From Drosophila persimilis (lineage: Eukaryota; Arthropoda; Insecta; Diptera; Drosophilidae): a DNA stretch of 64,000 nt. Every line of letters begins with the position of its first letter. The first letter of the stretch is position 1. A program made the position numbers and the translations under genes. Positions 20,337-35,300 of this stretch are shown piece by piece. The stretch covers positions 744,001 to 808,000 of the forward strand of contig NW_020825317.1 in assembly GCF_003286085.1 (NCBI RefSeq), given 5' to 3'. The notes beneath the pieces were generated by a model. The model saw only the letters and a program-made list of their open reading frames with translations, did not search any database and was not told the origin of the DNA.

Positions 20337-23300
20337 CTGGGAAGAAATCAGACGAGATGGAAAGAGAAGATAAAGCATTGACAGATATAGAACGCCCGCC
20401 AACATACACTAAACTCACTTGTAATATTGTAAAGTTCTCTAGCACGCTGTTCATCATGTAACGTTCGGGTAAATTTTTAAGTTTCTGTATGAAATTAATC
20501 ATGTACTCGCACATAGGTGAACGCTGGATGCGGTAGACGTAGCGATTATTTTCCAGTCGTGAGTACTCGCTCTCTACTTTCTCCACCACTTGCTTGCCGA
20601 ATGAGCACACAATCGTCGAACATACCAGCACGATGTTCTCATTGCTTTCATATCTACGGTAGAGTAAAGTTTTCTCAGTATAGTTAAAAATGAGGTAAGG
20701 TAGACTGATGAGTTAGGACTTACTGGCTCGTTACCCCATAAAAATCACCCGATTCGCTGCCTGTCGTAATATCGGTATTTAAGTCAGCCCAGCACTTTAC
20801 CAGGTAAAATGCATTTTGCGGACCCTTTTCATAGAGATCTTTCAGCCCGCCAGACTTTTCCGGAAATTTGTCAAATATTTGTCGGATATCAACTGTCTGA
20901 AATGGTTAACGTTTAGTAGACTTCTTAGATGGTACCGCAAATGATTACTCTCACCTCAAGTAGCGGATCGGAGAATGATGGCTTGCCGCCGAGTTGCACA
21001 AAAAGGTGGCGGTTATACTGCAAGGTTAACTGAAGATCACATCAATTCATTGAAGTTGCAAAGACTTTTATTGAACTTACCATGTCATCTCGTTGGATTT
21101 CCATGAACGCAGTGAACTCTAGTAAGCGGAATTTGTGCGTAGCAATAGCGCGCCCCTCCCATGGCAATTGTGCGGACGGAATACCAGCTTCGATCTCCCC
21201 GGACACGGCCGTTGATGGTTTACCCGCAGGATATGGTGGCTGTGCGAACGGCTTGATGCTGTAATCATAGAAACTATTGGTCAATGCAATTGCGTTGTAT
21301 TGTCAGCTGCTAAGGGTGGGCGATGGCAACTTACTCTTGCGAGGTGCTGGGCTGCAGTCCAGGCTGCCAAAATTGCTGAGCGTAGAATAGAAAGTGTATA
21401 AATTGATTAAAAATCTTAGATAAGTCCATAACTTCGTTAATTTTGCATCGGTCAGTATATGTTATTTTTATTAGAAGTTACACGAGATGATCGAACATAA
21501 GAAAGGGTTCATCAATTTCTTACTAATTGATTGACATAAATTAGTGTTAGCTAGCGACCAACGACCCACGATGCAAACGAGCAACTATTATGCATTCTCT
21601 TCTGCTAAAAATTGTAGCAACATTATAACAGTTGCATCAAGTGGCGTGTTAAAAAAAGGAAGTCAAATTCAATGAGTTAGCAAGCATTGGCATAGACAGT
21701 GGGCGTAGCGCGAGCAACGGTATGAAACATGTTGCTCAACTATGCCATATACGGCTTAGATACATACATAATATATATATTACATACTGTAGACACAAAG
21801 ATAGTGAAAGAGAGAGCGAGAGGAAGAAGAACAGAGACACATAAAGAGAGATGAGAATACATATCACGAAAAAAATGATTTGAACGATTGTCAGTGTCAC
21901 TGTTACGCAAAGAAGCAACAGAGCAGCGCTGGATTACCACAAAAATCAGTGATCGGGTCGAAGCACTAAGTAACGGGAGTCATGTCTATAGCTAATCGGA
22001 GTAAACGAACGATTATGGGAACACAAAGCTAAGAAGAGTAAGAGCAAGAGGAGAAATGAGTTTCGCAGTTGATACGCAGTGAAGTTGGTGGTGTTATGAG
22101 TACGCAAAGTATGTCTGCAGGTCAGTAGCTGTATAGCATCAGTAAGGAATGAATGTAGTCCCAGTAAAGGAAATTGCTTGACTATTTTTATGCGCAATGC
22201 CTTTATGTATGCCTTTTGTGGTTGAATTATGTATTGCTTTCAATGTTTTTTTTAAGATGTGAAGGGAACTGCACAATGCGGTATGAATTGATTTGGTATA
22301 TAAAACATTTGCTTACGCCCGGATACAACGGCGGATGATGTAATGGCTGGGATTGTGTTGGTGTCATGCCCTGACTCGTGATTGAGACATCAAGAATCGG
22401 TGATACTGCGGCTACGACAGGCTCGCTTGGCCCACTTTGCTGCTGGTGTTTTTGGTGCTGCTGGAAGTGGTACACTGCTGCAACGGCCGCCGCATTCTGG
22501 TGATGATGGGGATGCATATGACTATGCGGGAGGTGTGTCAGATTGTGATGGGAATGGTTTTGGTGAGAGTGGGCACATTGTCGCTGTGAGGACGACGAAT
22601 TTAGCGGCGGCTTTGAGACTGACGTAGAACAGGGCCCAGCAGCAGCACCTAATGTCGGCTGACACACTACTGCTGCGGCTGCTGCTGCTGCAGCAGCTAC
22701 TGCTGCTGCGGCAGCTACACCCATCTGGTGTTGGTGAGCAGGATGTGGGTGATGCTTCGCGTGGTGCATACCCACGGACAGCGCTGAAGCAGCCAGTGCC
22801 AGATTATTGGCTGCTTGGGCAGATACGATTTGTGAACTAGTCATCGTGCTCATGGCTTGCAGAGTCTGATCTTTGCCATTTAATAAATGCAGGGACACAC
22901 CATTGGGTTCCTGAAAAAGAGTTTCAGTTGGTCGTGTATTGATAGGCTTTATGGGATGATAGTGGATATATAGTAGTCGGAGGCTTATTGTGGATGTGTA
23001 TGCGATTATTGATGTTAAGTGTCCATCAATATAAAACTATTAAGGATATCAGAGGCATTATACCTTTGTATAAGTGCAGTCTGATTTGAAAGTCGTAGAT
23101 TGAGATCGGCATATATATCTTGGCATTCTATTGATGATTCTACCATTTCAATCAGTGGTTGGTAGTGTTGCCCATACGAGTTGGTGGAGTTTGTGCTGAT
23201 TCGTTGAACAGCCCTAATCTGACACTGAGTCGTACACTATTTCGCATGTGGGAACTGACAATTCTTTCCTGTTCTACATTTTTACATTAAATTCTTCTAT

Positions 23301-26300
23301 GTATATATTGTGTATACAAAAAAAATAGCAGCCTTCAAACCTCAGAGTCGCATGCATATGGCAAATATGTAAATACTTTAATATACATCAGAAGAGGTTA
23401 ATTTGAGCCCTTCTTCTGAAGAACTATTGGGATGTTACTTACGACTTTGATTTTCGCTTGAATTTCCCGCAGTTTCCGCCTGGCGAGCACTTGGATGTGC
23501 GAGCTAACTTGCTTGCGGGTTCTCGTCTTGCCAGTACGCAGTTTAATGTACCTTGCAATAAGCTCGTTGCGACCTAAAAAAAAAAATTTGAATTGATCGA
23601 ATATTTATTTTAACTAAATTTTTTTATTTTATACCTGGTACTCGAAAAGTTTAAAGATTTGTCGATAATGTTATTTAATAATGCTTATTAATATTAGGTG
23701 TTACGAATGCTTATAATGATTTAGGTTGATTGGAAATAAGATAGTTTCATTAAGTACGACTATTACAGCTGACAATTGGTGAGATGACGACTGATAAAAA
23801 TTAGGTTAAAAACTGAATGGCGAGGGTCCGCTCACCGGCGACAACCGGCTCTCCCTGACGACCGCTCTTTCGCTTTTGAAATCCGCTCTCCTGGTGTCGG
23901 GGAAGGGGTCGCGAGCGTACAGTCAGTCCACGTTTCTTACATACGCACAGTGTTCTATAAGTCTTTATTATTTCATCACATGACCACTGTTCAACTTGTG
24001 TTGTACTTTACTGTAATATCAAGTAGGTTTAAGTGTCTCCTCTCTAAGAGAGGACTAACTTTGTTAATCCTAACGGTTCTAATTACTTTAGGAATTTTAG
24101 CAAAAGCTAAGCGTAATGGAACACCAAAATAAATAGCACTAATAACACTTTTGTATTACAAATTTGATTTTCTGAGCTTTTTTTAGATTTGTGGTGAAAA
24201 GTATATATATTCTTGATCATCATCAATAGTCGCGTCGATATAGCCATGTCTATCTGTCCGTCTGGCCGTACTGTTTGACGCCTAGATCTCAGAGACTATA
24301 AGAGCTAGAGGAATCTGTGATATCACAATGAATACTTTTTTTTAAATTTTGACATGCCCCCTTCCGCCCCCACAACGAACGAAAATCTGTGGCATGCACA
24401 ATTTTGAAGAGCCGAGAAAAATAAAAGCGCAGAGTAGCGCAGTCGTAGAGAATGACCATATCTAGCAGATCATCTGGATCAGATCAGATTAATATTATAG
24501 CCAAAGGGAACAAATGAAAATTCAGTGGCTACACAACACGCTTACTCATTCACTCACCTCACACTCTTCCTGCTGCAGTGTGGGCCCTCTGGCTTAGTGG
24601 AGACATACTGACTTTGTATCGGGTATTTGTAAATGTAGCGTCGAAACCATGCCACTTTGGGCCCCTTGCAGAATGTTCAAACATAAACATATTATTGAAC
24701 ACATTCACTCATGTATCAAAAAACTGATCTCTAAAGAAATCTCATAAAGTAGATAAGTAATGACAGTTCGGGTGTAAACAAAGATCTGTAACCCATTAAA
24801 ACATACTACAACAAAACACAAGGGGAGAACACACTTAACCAATGCAGTCCTAAAGTAACACTAATGTAAGCATGCACTCAAATAGACACCAGCAGTAAAA
24901 TGTATCCTTTGCGTAGGTCTAACGATAATTATACAATACAAAATTGTACCTCCTAACCTCATTTTCAAATCACATATAAGGTTCTGATTTTAAGAATAAA
25001 ATTTAGTTTGAATTATGACTCAACTCGCAAATGTCTAGACTTTTCTTTTAATGTCTTAACATTTTGTTCCTTCTAGACGCTCCGTTGTTTCTCCCCTGTG
25101 GTAAGAGCACGGAGTTAAACTAGCTCCTTTGAGACTGAACAAGTTTCTAGTTTACTGACAGCTAAAGGTAGCAAAATAAAACATTCTGAATTCCCTCCAG
25201 TAGGACGGAACAGAGTATAAAAAAAAATTATTCATTATTCGAAAAATCGAAAAGAAAAAAAATATAATCCCAATCATCCGAAAGTTCTAAATGGCCAGCA
25301 ATTGAAAAAAATACAAGTGGCAACATAACTGTGACTGTGGACTGTGCCCACTGTGCCAGCGACAATAACTGCAGCGACCCCAGCAGAATCGACACCAGCT
25401 GCATCGATATCAGCAGCAGTGACAATAGCTACAGCTACATCAGCAGCATCGACAATAGCAGCATGGATTTAGGGAGAGGCAATACCAGCAGCATCGACAG
25501 CAGCTTCAGCGGCAGCAGTAACAACAACAGCAGAAGCACAAATCATATATCTCAATTTGTTTTTAAGCCTAATTAAAGTAAGATGTTATCGGAACAAACA
25601 GGCTCAAGCCGCGATAACAAAAGAAATTAAGAAGATTGAAGCTGGTCATTTGACCAGCATTGTTATCCAAAGATTAGGAGACCTTAAGAACAAAGTTACA
25701 GGCCATAATTCTGCACTGTTGGAGTATGGAGTAGTCGATCATGACGACTATAAGAGACAGCAGTACGAAAAAATGCGTTAAATTTATGCATACATAAAAA
25801 GCATGTAGAGTCCAAAAATAATGAAACCCCAACGAAAGGGAAGGTAGAAATAGAAAAGGTACAATCAGTGGAGACTGGAACTTTGAAGGAAGACATAGAG
25901 CCCAAAATTGACAATACCATAGAAAAAGTTGTTGAAGAAATCGACAGAATAGTGGAAAACCTGAAGAGGTATTTAGAGCAAACAATGCAGAGGTTAGATC
26001 AAGCTAAACTGGGAGTGTAGAATGAGAAAGGGAAAAATTTATTTCCTCAGTGATAGACTGAGCTCAAAAATGGAGGAGTTTTTTCTTAGCTATGAAACAA
26101 ACGACAGCTTCGACGACCAGATTGACGAGTTAAAATTTGATATTCAAAGCATGCTGAGCCATCTAGAAATAAGGAAGCAAACTGTAGCTAAGGAAAACAG
26201 TAAGAATGACGTAGAAGATGTTTGCGAGAAGCATTTCTTGAAACAACAAGAAGAGATGAGAATGGTAGGTATGTGGTTAAAATACCATTTAAAAAAGAAA

Positions 26301-29300
26301 AGGATCTGGGAGATTCAAAACCACAAGCTATGGCGCGATTTTACAGTTTAAAAAGAAAGCTCAGAAATAATAAAAAATTAAAAGAAAATTACATAAAGTG
26401 TATGCATGAATATTAAAACTTAGGACATATGGTAGAGTTCAAAGATGATGGGAAGTATTATTTGCCCCATCAAGGAGTCAAGATATTCCAGTTTAACGAC
26501 AAAGCTGAGGGTGGTTTTCGATGCTTCAGAAAAACCACAAACAATAAAAGTTTAAATGATATCATGTGGGTTGGACCCCAAGAATCCAAAAAGATATTTT
26601 CGATATTATGGCGTAAATGGCCATTTGTGATATCTGCGGACATTGAAAAAATGTACGGGCAAAAATATTTGCATATAATTTGGAGAGATAATCCAAATGA
26701 AAAGTTAAAAGAGTATAAACTCACAACCGTTACGTACGCTACAGCGTCAGCACCCTACTTATCAACCAAGGTGGTGCTTGTTGCATAGCAAATAATTGCA
26801 AAAATCAAGCAACAAATATCCCAGAAATTATAGAAGGCGTTAGAAATAACCATGAAAAATAAAGTATTAACCATTGAGGAGAATGAATCCGTCAAGACAT
26901 TAGGACTCCAATGGGAGCCGGTTAAAGACGAGTTAAGGTTCCATTATGTACCAATTAAGAAAAATAACAAGAGAATAGTATTATCTACCTTAGCCAGGAT
27001 GTATGACCCCTTAGGCTGATTGTCTCCAGTGACACTTGTGGCAAAATTGTTTATTTAAAAACTTTGGCTAGCAGACAATAATTGGAATGAAGAATTATCA
27101 GAACAGGATACTCGGGTATGGAATTTGTTGAAAGATAATTTAACAGAGTTAGAGAGCATTCGGATACCAATGGCTAAATTCTCAGCACAATAAGTCGATG
27201 CAAATTCATGGGTTTGCCGATGCATCCGAAAAGGCTTATGCTGCCGTAGTGTATGCCAAGTTAGATAGTTCTACAATTATAATAGCCAGCAAAAGCAAAG
27301 TTAATCCAAAGAAGAATCGGAAAACTATTCCAAAATTAGAACTTTGTGCAGCACATCTGCTGGCAAAATTAATTCAACGGGTGAAAGTAGCGGTTGGAAG
27401 TAATGTAGAGTGTTATGCCTGGAGTGATTCTACTATTACTCTAGCCTGGATAAAGAATGGAGACAATAAAGACAAGTTTATCAGGCGTCGAACTGACGAA
27501 ATAAGAAAGATTAAGGAAATTAAATGGGGACACGTTAGAACTGAAGACAATCCAGCAGATGTAGCATCAAGGGGCATTATTGCAGATAAGCTAAAAGATT
27601 TTAAGATTTGGTGGAAAGGGCCTCAATGGTTGGCGAAATATCAGGAACATTGGCCAAAAGAGGAAATTGAAGAAAAATTAGTTGTTGGCACAACAATGGT
27701 AATAGCAAAAAATAACATTTTTTGTGAATTATTACAAAAATATTCGTGTATGCATAAACCAGAAAGAGTCATTGCATATGTATTGAGGTTTATTCAAATC
27801 AAAACCAAAAAGAAAGAATTTCCTTCAATTTTGACAGTGAAGGAGATTAAGAGCGCCAAAGTATTAATATTAAAACAACAACAAGCTATCCAATTCGGTT
27901 CCGAAATAGCTAGCCTAATTAATAAAAAGGAAATAGAAACAAAAAATAAACTATTAAGCTTAAATCCGTTCTTAGATAAAGACGGATTGTTACGAGTTGG
28001 AGGTAGATTGCAAAACTCAAACGCGGAATTTGAGGTTAAACATCCCTTGATTTTAGATAAGTGTCACTTGACGTCTTTAATAATCAAGAATGCACATAAA
28101 GAAACATTGCACGGTGGAATTAATCTGATGCGAAATTATATCCAGCGAAAGTTTTGGATATTTGGGCTAAGAAATTGCTTAAAGAAAAAACTTAAAGAGT
28201 GTGTCACCTGTGCTAGGTATCGACAGAATACTGCAGAAAAAATTATGGGAAATCTGCTGAAACACAGAGCTACAATGTCGCACCCGTTTACAAATACAGG
28301 GGTAGACTTCGCCGGGCCTTGCCATATCCGATGCTCTAAGAACCGGGGCAGAAATACTATAAGGGATATATTGCCGTATTCGTCTGCATTGTGACAAAGT
28401 CTATTCATTTGGAAGTAGTCAACGATCTTACTTCAGATGCATTTCTAGCTGTACTTAGAAGAAAAGGAAAATGTGCAAAAATCTTTTCCGATAATGGAAC
28501 CAACTTTGTGGAAGCTTCGCGAAAATTAGACGAGGAATGCCAAAGAGCCCTGAAGGACAACATAGAATTGGTGTCATTATTAGAAAGATAACAGATCGAG
28601 TGGCACTTCAACCCCCGGCAGCACCTCACTTCGGTGGTATTTGGGAAGCTGGGGTAAAATGTGAAATATCACTTAAAAAGAGTAATTGGGGACAATAATT
28701 TAACCGATGGGGAAATGGCATCGCTATTATATCAAATTGAAGCGGTACTAAATTCACGCCCTTTGATTACAGCTTCAAATGATATTGACGATCTGGATGT
28801 ATTAACACCAGGTAATTTTATTATTGGAAGGCCAATATTTGGCCCGATTGAGACAATTTCAGAGGAACAAATCGGGAACCTGGTGGAGATGAATTCAGAA
28901 CATGAAAAGAGAATTTTGGATTAAATGGAAATAAGATTATTTACACACACTACACACAATACACACAAATTTGAACTTTAGAAGTATGAGCGCTAGAGTA
29001 GAAAACATAACGGAAGCATTAAAGGAAAGTTTCTATGTGTACAAAGAATCTATAAATTTCTTTATGGTAACAAAGCAGCTTGATTGATCCTTGATTAAAG
29101 AGTGCAATAAAATTCAATCAGCAGTTATTAATCTACTGATAGATATTACTCAAGGTAGACTTAATCCAAATATTTTAAAACCTTTACAGCTAACGGGAGA
29201 AATAGCTAAAATAAAAGATAACTTATTAGAAACATTGGTGCTTCAAGGAAAAATAACAGAAACAGAATTGATGGAAATTTACAGCCTATTAACAGCGAAA

Positions 29301-32300
29301 GGAATTTTTGTTGTTTACAAATTAATTCTGAACGTGAAGATTCCCCTGTTTGGTAGACACGTATCCCATTTGTTTAGGATAATTCCAATGCCGGTTGAGC
29401 ATGAACAAGAATTGTTCAAGGTAGATTTGAGCTCCAGGTATTTAGTATGTATATAACTTCGAAATTGATTCATATCATTCGATGACTGAAGCTATCTTGA
29501 ACAAATGTCAAAAATGGCAAACGAATAGAAGAGTATGCGAAGGTAATTGGCCTTGGAGCAATGCCAAGGATAAGGTTTGTGAGATAGCTCCTTTCAAACC
29601 AAAAGGTAATTCAAATTGCGTTTATAGGAAGATAGCAGAGACAAGATCATTTTGGGTCGAATTAGAAAGGCAGGTAGTTGGCTCTTCAAAGTTCCAGTAA
29701 ACACTAATGCTAGAATTCAATGTAGTATATTAAGAACTAATTTATCTTCCGCAACAATGAATTTTAACAACAATATATGGATGTACTGTGCGAGCTGATG
29801 ATAAAATACTAGTACCTACCTAAGCTACGAGCCAAAAATTGTTTGGAATCCATTAACAGTACCATTAATTAACCATACAGAAGAAATGGATAAGTTAAGA
29901 CACGAACTAAAATTGTTAAAAGAAGTTCATCATGATTTAAAAGGACTTAAGTTCCATCATGTATCTGGACATGCGGACTTGATTATCGGAATCATAATAA
30001 TAATAATATTAATAATCTATGACATAAAAAGAATTAAAGTAGTACGAAGATTGCAAACGATAGCACTTCCCTACCCACTGTAATTGATTATCTGTACTTC
30101 TAATTATAGCTATAAGGAAAATGTACACAAAAAGGTTCACAAGAATCAAAATACAAAACCATGCCATTTTCGGCCGTTTGCAGAATGTTCAAACATGAAC
30201 ATATTATCGTCAAAACCATGCCCAAAAACTGATCTCTAAAGAAATCTCATAAAGTAGATAAGTAATGACAGTTCGGGTGTAAACAAAGATCTGTAACCCA
30301 TTAAAAGATACTACAACAAAACGCAAGGGGAGAACACACTTAACCAATGCAGTCCTAAAATAACACTAATGTAAGCATGCACTCAAATAGACACCCGCAG
30401 TAAAATGTATCCTTTGCGTAGGTCTAACAATAATTATAGAATACAAAATTGTACCTCCTACCTCGTTGTCACTTCACATATAAGGCTCTGACTTTAAGAA
30501 TAAAATTTAGTTTGAATTTATGACTCAACTCGCAAATTTCTAGACTTCTCTTTTAAGGTCTTAAGAACTGTAGTAAAGAAAGAAGGCAAAAGATCAAAAT
30601 TTTGATTTCATAAGACAAGACCTATATTGAGGTGGGGCAAATTTTCGATTGTTAAAATAAAACGAGGGGGAACGTTGTGAGCTGCTGCTACGACCGCAAT
30701 TCTACATTTATATCCAATACATAGTCAGTATGGCTCTCCTTCGGCAGACGGCGCTAGCATGGAGTGACAAAGGGGGCGCGCGAGAGATACAGAAAATCAG
30801 TCTGAACGCGTCGTCGGGCGCTGCGCAGCGGCCGAAAATGGATTTGTTACTTTTAACGATAGTTAAATTCAAGATTCGGCAATTAGAAATGGTCATTCGC
30901 TATTATTGTGCGTTTCTAATTTTCCCGTATCTTCAAAATTTTAGATTTTCGTACTTTGTGGGGGCGGAAAGGGGTGGAGTGAAATTTCGAAATATACTTG
31001 TATTAGTGAGATCTAACAGAAGTGTGGATTCCATATTTGGTTGATTGAAATTGCTTTCTTTTTTCTGGCTATAATTAAAATAAGATCTAGTTCAGACTTT
31101 TCAGGATACAAAATATTGTCAGTTTTTGCAATTCTGCGTTTTTGGTTTTCTCGTATCTTTAAAATTGTGGATACCATACATGGAATAAGTCGTTGATGGA
31201 TCAATATGTCTATGTGAGATAGGAAACAGTTGTACTACCTTATGGGAAATACGAAATGCCGATCTTTTGTGTCTTTCAGCAAGACAATGACGTACCGGAA
31301 AGAAAGCTCGAAAGTGCTTCGAGAATAATTCACTTAATGTAATGGATTGGCGTGTTCACCCACCCTCGAACCCCATTGCAAATATTTGGGGTGAAGTTAC
31401 AAAAAAAATGTTAGTGCGAAACTAAAGAACAATAAAGCTCTGTGGCGTATACTGCATGATTCGTAGATCAATATCGCAAAGGAAAGATGCGAAAATTAGA
31501 TTAACTTTTCTACTCTTGTTGCTGCAAAAGGCTTACCAACAAAATATGAACCTTTAAATATAACATATTTTTTAATAACAATTTTGGAAAATTTCTTTCT
31601 ATTTTATAGTTTTGAATACCCGATACTCAAAATGAGTATAGGGGTATATTAGATTTGTGGTGAAAGTGGATGTTTGTAACGTCCAGAAAGAAACGTTTCC
31701 GACATATGTATATTCTTGATCTGCATCAATAGCCGAGTCGATTGAGCCATGTCTGTCTGTCCGTCCCTATGAGAGCCCAGTGCTCAAAGACTATAAGAGC
31801 TAGCGCAACGACAATTTGTATCCCGTGTATGTCACTGTTACAAGTGTATTTCAAAATTTCACCCCACCCTCTTCCGCCCCAACAAAGGACGAAAATCTGT
31901 GGCATCCACAATTTTCAAAATACGAGAAAACAGAAATCGTAGAAGATGACTACATATATGTTCTAGAGTGTAAAATTTGAACCAGATCGTATAATTATTA
32001 TAGCCAGAATCAAGAAAACAATTTCATTCTTTTTAGCTCTGTCTCTCTCTAACACACAGGTTTCATGGTCGGTTTTGCCAATTGCAAAATATGAGTTCAA
32101 GGATCTCAGAACCTATAAGAGCCAGAGCAACCCAATTTGGTATCCACACTCCTGTGATATCGGACCTTGACCATTTTGTGTCAAAATTTCGCCACACCCC
32201 CTTCCGCCCCCGCAAAGGACGAAAATCTGAGGCATCCACAAATCTCAGAAACTATTAAGGCTAGAGTAACCAAATTTGGTACACACACTCCTTTAAGATG

Positions 32301-35300
32301 TCACTATAAAACGTATATCTCAAAATTTCGCCCCACCCCCTTCCGCCCCCACAAAGGACGAAAATCTGTGGCATCCACAATATTGAAGATACGAGAAAAT
32401 TAAAAACGCACAATCACAGACCATATCTACCATATTGCCGTATCTAGATCAGATTGGATCATTTATATATTTCATATATATTTTATAGCCAAAAGGAACA
32501 AATCAATTTTCAGTGGTTACGCAGCGCCCGACGACACGTTCAGACACGTTTTCTGTCTCTCCGGCACGCACTCTTTGTCGCTCAATGTAGCCATACTGAC
32601 TATGTTCGGGTATAAATGTAGAGTTGCGGTCGCAGCAGCAACTCACAGCGTTCCCCCTCGTTTTGTTTTTAATCAGTGCTATTTTTGTTGGTCACCTAAT
32701 TTCTGAAGACATTTTTTTTTAATTTTACTTTTTTAAATTTTTAATTCACATCGTTTTTTTTGTAATTGTTTATATTTTCAGCCTTTAATACATACCAATG
32801 CTGTAGGATACGTTAAATTATACCTTAACGTTTATATATTACTTTTAAAAAGGTGCATTGGAACCATTATCTTAACAAAAACCTTCAATACAGACACATA
32901 AGCCTCATAAGCGTCACTAAAATCACAATACGGTGTATTTTGAAAGATGATTTACATTTGTTTCCGGATAGCACAACAATTTTGGCGACAGACGATCCAC
33001 GTCGCATGGATTACGGCTAAACATTCCAAACAGGCCAACGAAAATTGCCAGTACGTCTGCTGTCAAAATGAGGCGATATTGATTAGCCACCCGTCTGATT
33101 TAAAACCCCCGGACTTCTTTTTGTGGGGCCTTCTAAAAAGTAAGGTTTACGCCAACAAGTCTCAGAGTATAGACCAGCTTAAGGCAAACAATCGTGCCGA
33201 AATCAACTCTATAACACCCGAGATGCTCGAAGAAGTAATGGCAAACGCAGAAAAAAGAGCGCAATTTGTAATTTTTAATAGATGCGTCCACCTAATTGAT
33301 ATTGATATATATTTTATTCTGATGTATCAATAAGCAAATCAGCCTGCGACCTCTGTTAAATTGTAACGAATGGAGCCTGACTATGGTTGTCATGCCGGAT
33401 TAGATTAGAAATATCTAATCTTGGCTGGGAGTTGTTTGGAGCAACACGTTAAATCACCAATTCAATAAAGTTTCTCTGTATGCGGAATCTCGAGCGGAGG
33501 CCTCCCAGTAGCAGGAACGTCTCCAGTAAATCTCAGATCAGCTCCAATCCAATCTGCAGGCATAACTATCTTCGTCAAGTAGCCTCCACATCAGCGAAGA
33601 AATGGCCAGCAACGAGTAGGAGCTGACCATTAAGACCTATGCCTGCGGCCAGAAGATGCAGCAGAAGGAGCGCGAGATGCTGGATCTCCGGCAATGGCTG
33701 CACGCCAGTCAAGAAGCTCTAGCCAAGCTGAAAGGCGAATCGCAGCAGTCCAGCATCTAAAGGAGGATCTGTCCAAGATCCAGTCGGACCAATAGCAATT
33801 GAGCAGCGGCACCCAGGAGACCATCAGGGAGCTGAAGGAGCGTCTAGAAATTACCAACACGGACCTCCAGCACAACGAGAAAATGGCCCTTAAAGATGCA
33901 CAAAAGATCAGCGACCTAAAGACCCAGGTGGAGGCCATTCCGGTGGCCAATGCCAATGCCCATCTTCAAGCGGTTCGAAATGAAGGCGGACACTGAAGGA
34001 TTTCACAATATTAATTTGGTGCTGTTTTATAATCCACAAAGCAAGAAAGGATTATCCCCGAAGCTATAGAAAAATTGGGAGGGCCCTTATACAATCATAG
34101 AACGAATCAATGATGACACAACCGAAGAGCTCTCGAGAGACTGGCACCTTACCATGGAGGAGACTTGGAACTTGTTCGGGACGAAAAAGAACTGAAAAAC
34201 ATTTCAGACTAAAACTAAAAGCATTATGTTACAGCTCATAGTCCAAATCGCGCCGCTAGTTGGCTTTATTAGTTTTAATTTTTCTCGAAAATCGTTTTCT
34301 GTATCGGTTATTGGTCTATTCAATCTATTAAACCGATTTCTTTCAAATTGTAAATACTGTTATACACATTAATCGTCCCTAGCAGAATCAATTACTTTTA
34401 ATAATATTATCTTATTTAAAAAAAAACAATTTCCAAGCAAAAATAATGAGAATGTGGAACAATTTCTTCAAAAGTCCACCATTTTGTTATACCCGGTACT
34501 CGAAGAGTATTGGGATACATTAGATTTGTGTAACACCGAGAAGGAAGCGTTTTGGATCCCATAAAGTATATATCTTCTTGATCAGCATCAATAGCCAAAT
34601 CGATGTAGCCATGTCTGTCTGTCCGTCCCGATGAGCGCCTAGATCTCAGAGACTGTAAGAGATAGAAAAGTACAGTTTTTTTTTTTTCCCGACTCCTATG
34701 ATATCGCACTGTTAAAAGTGTATTTCTAAATTTTCAACTGCTCCCCCGAAGGACGAAAATCTGTGGCATTTCTTAAGATATGCGAAACCGCAGAATCGTA
34801 GAGAATACCCATATTTACTAGAATGCAAAATCTCAATCAAATCGAATCGTTATTACAGCCAGAAGGAACAAATGAAATTGCAGTGACTTCGAGGGCGTAG
34901 CCACACGCTTAGAGGCTATTCACACTGACGACCATCCACCATCCAGTTGGGGGATGGTGCGTAATAGGCTAATCACACTGACGGCCATCCACAATCCGTA
35001 AGGTTTTTCCATTCCGTAAACTTCCCATTTATTCTACCATCCATCTGGGATGTTCCTAAACCACACGATTCTATGCGATATTCAGCAGTTCGAATTTTAA
35101 AGCGTTGAGTCCTAAAAACAGAAAAAAATACAACAGACACAATTCAAAATGGAGATACCCGAAATTGGTGGTAATAAGTAAGCATACATACATATGTATT
35201 TGCTTTATTTTTGTATTATTAGTATTTTGCACCCATTAAATAAACAAACAATACACGCAAGTTGAAATGGCCTGCATATATTGAAAATATCTCTATAAAA

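Larger units (their letters stand above)
24645..30565 (+). mobile_element. BEL/Pao LTR retrotransposon (roo-like), degenerate, in sd intron 3
   Basis: Two LTRs of about 400 bases flank gag-, pol- and env-like remnants in that order, all on the plus strand and so antisense to sd. RNase H and integrase motifs are of the BEL/Pao kind. An env-like segment with a C-terminal transmembrane stretch follows pol, as in roo. Every gene is broken by stops or frameshifts, and the LTRs differ at many positions, so the insertion is old. No clear target-site duplication was found. Confidence 0.8.

Noticed and set aside
22382-22840. Plus-strand ORFs over the His/Ala-rich exon
   Set aside because: Antisense readings of CAG/CAT repeats; splice sites and phase support the minus strand.
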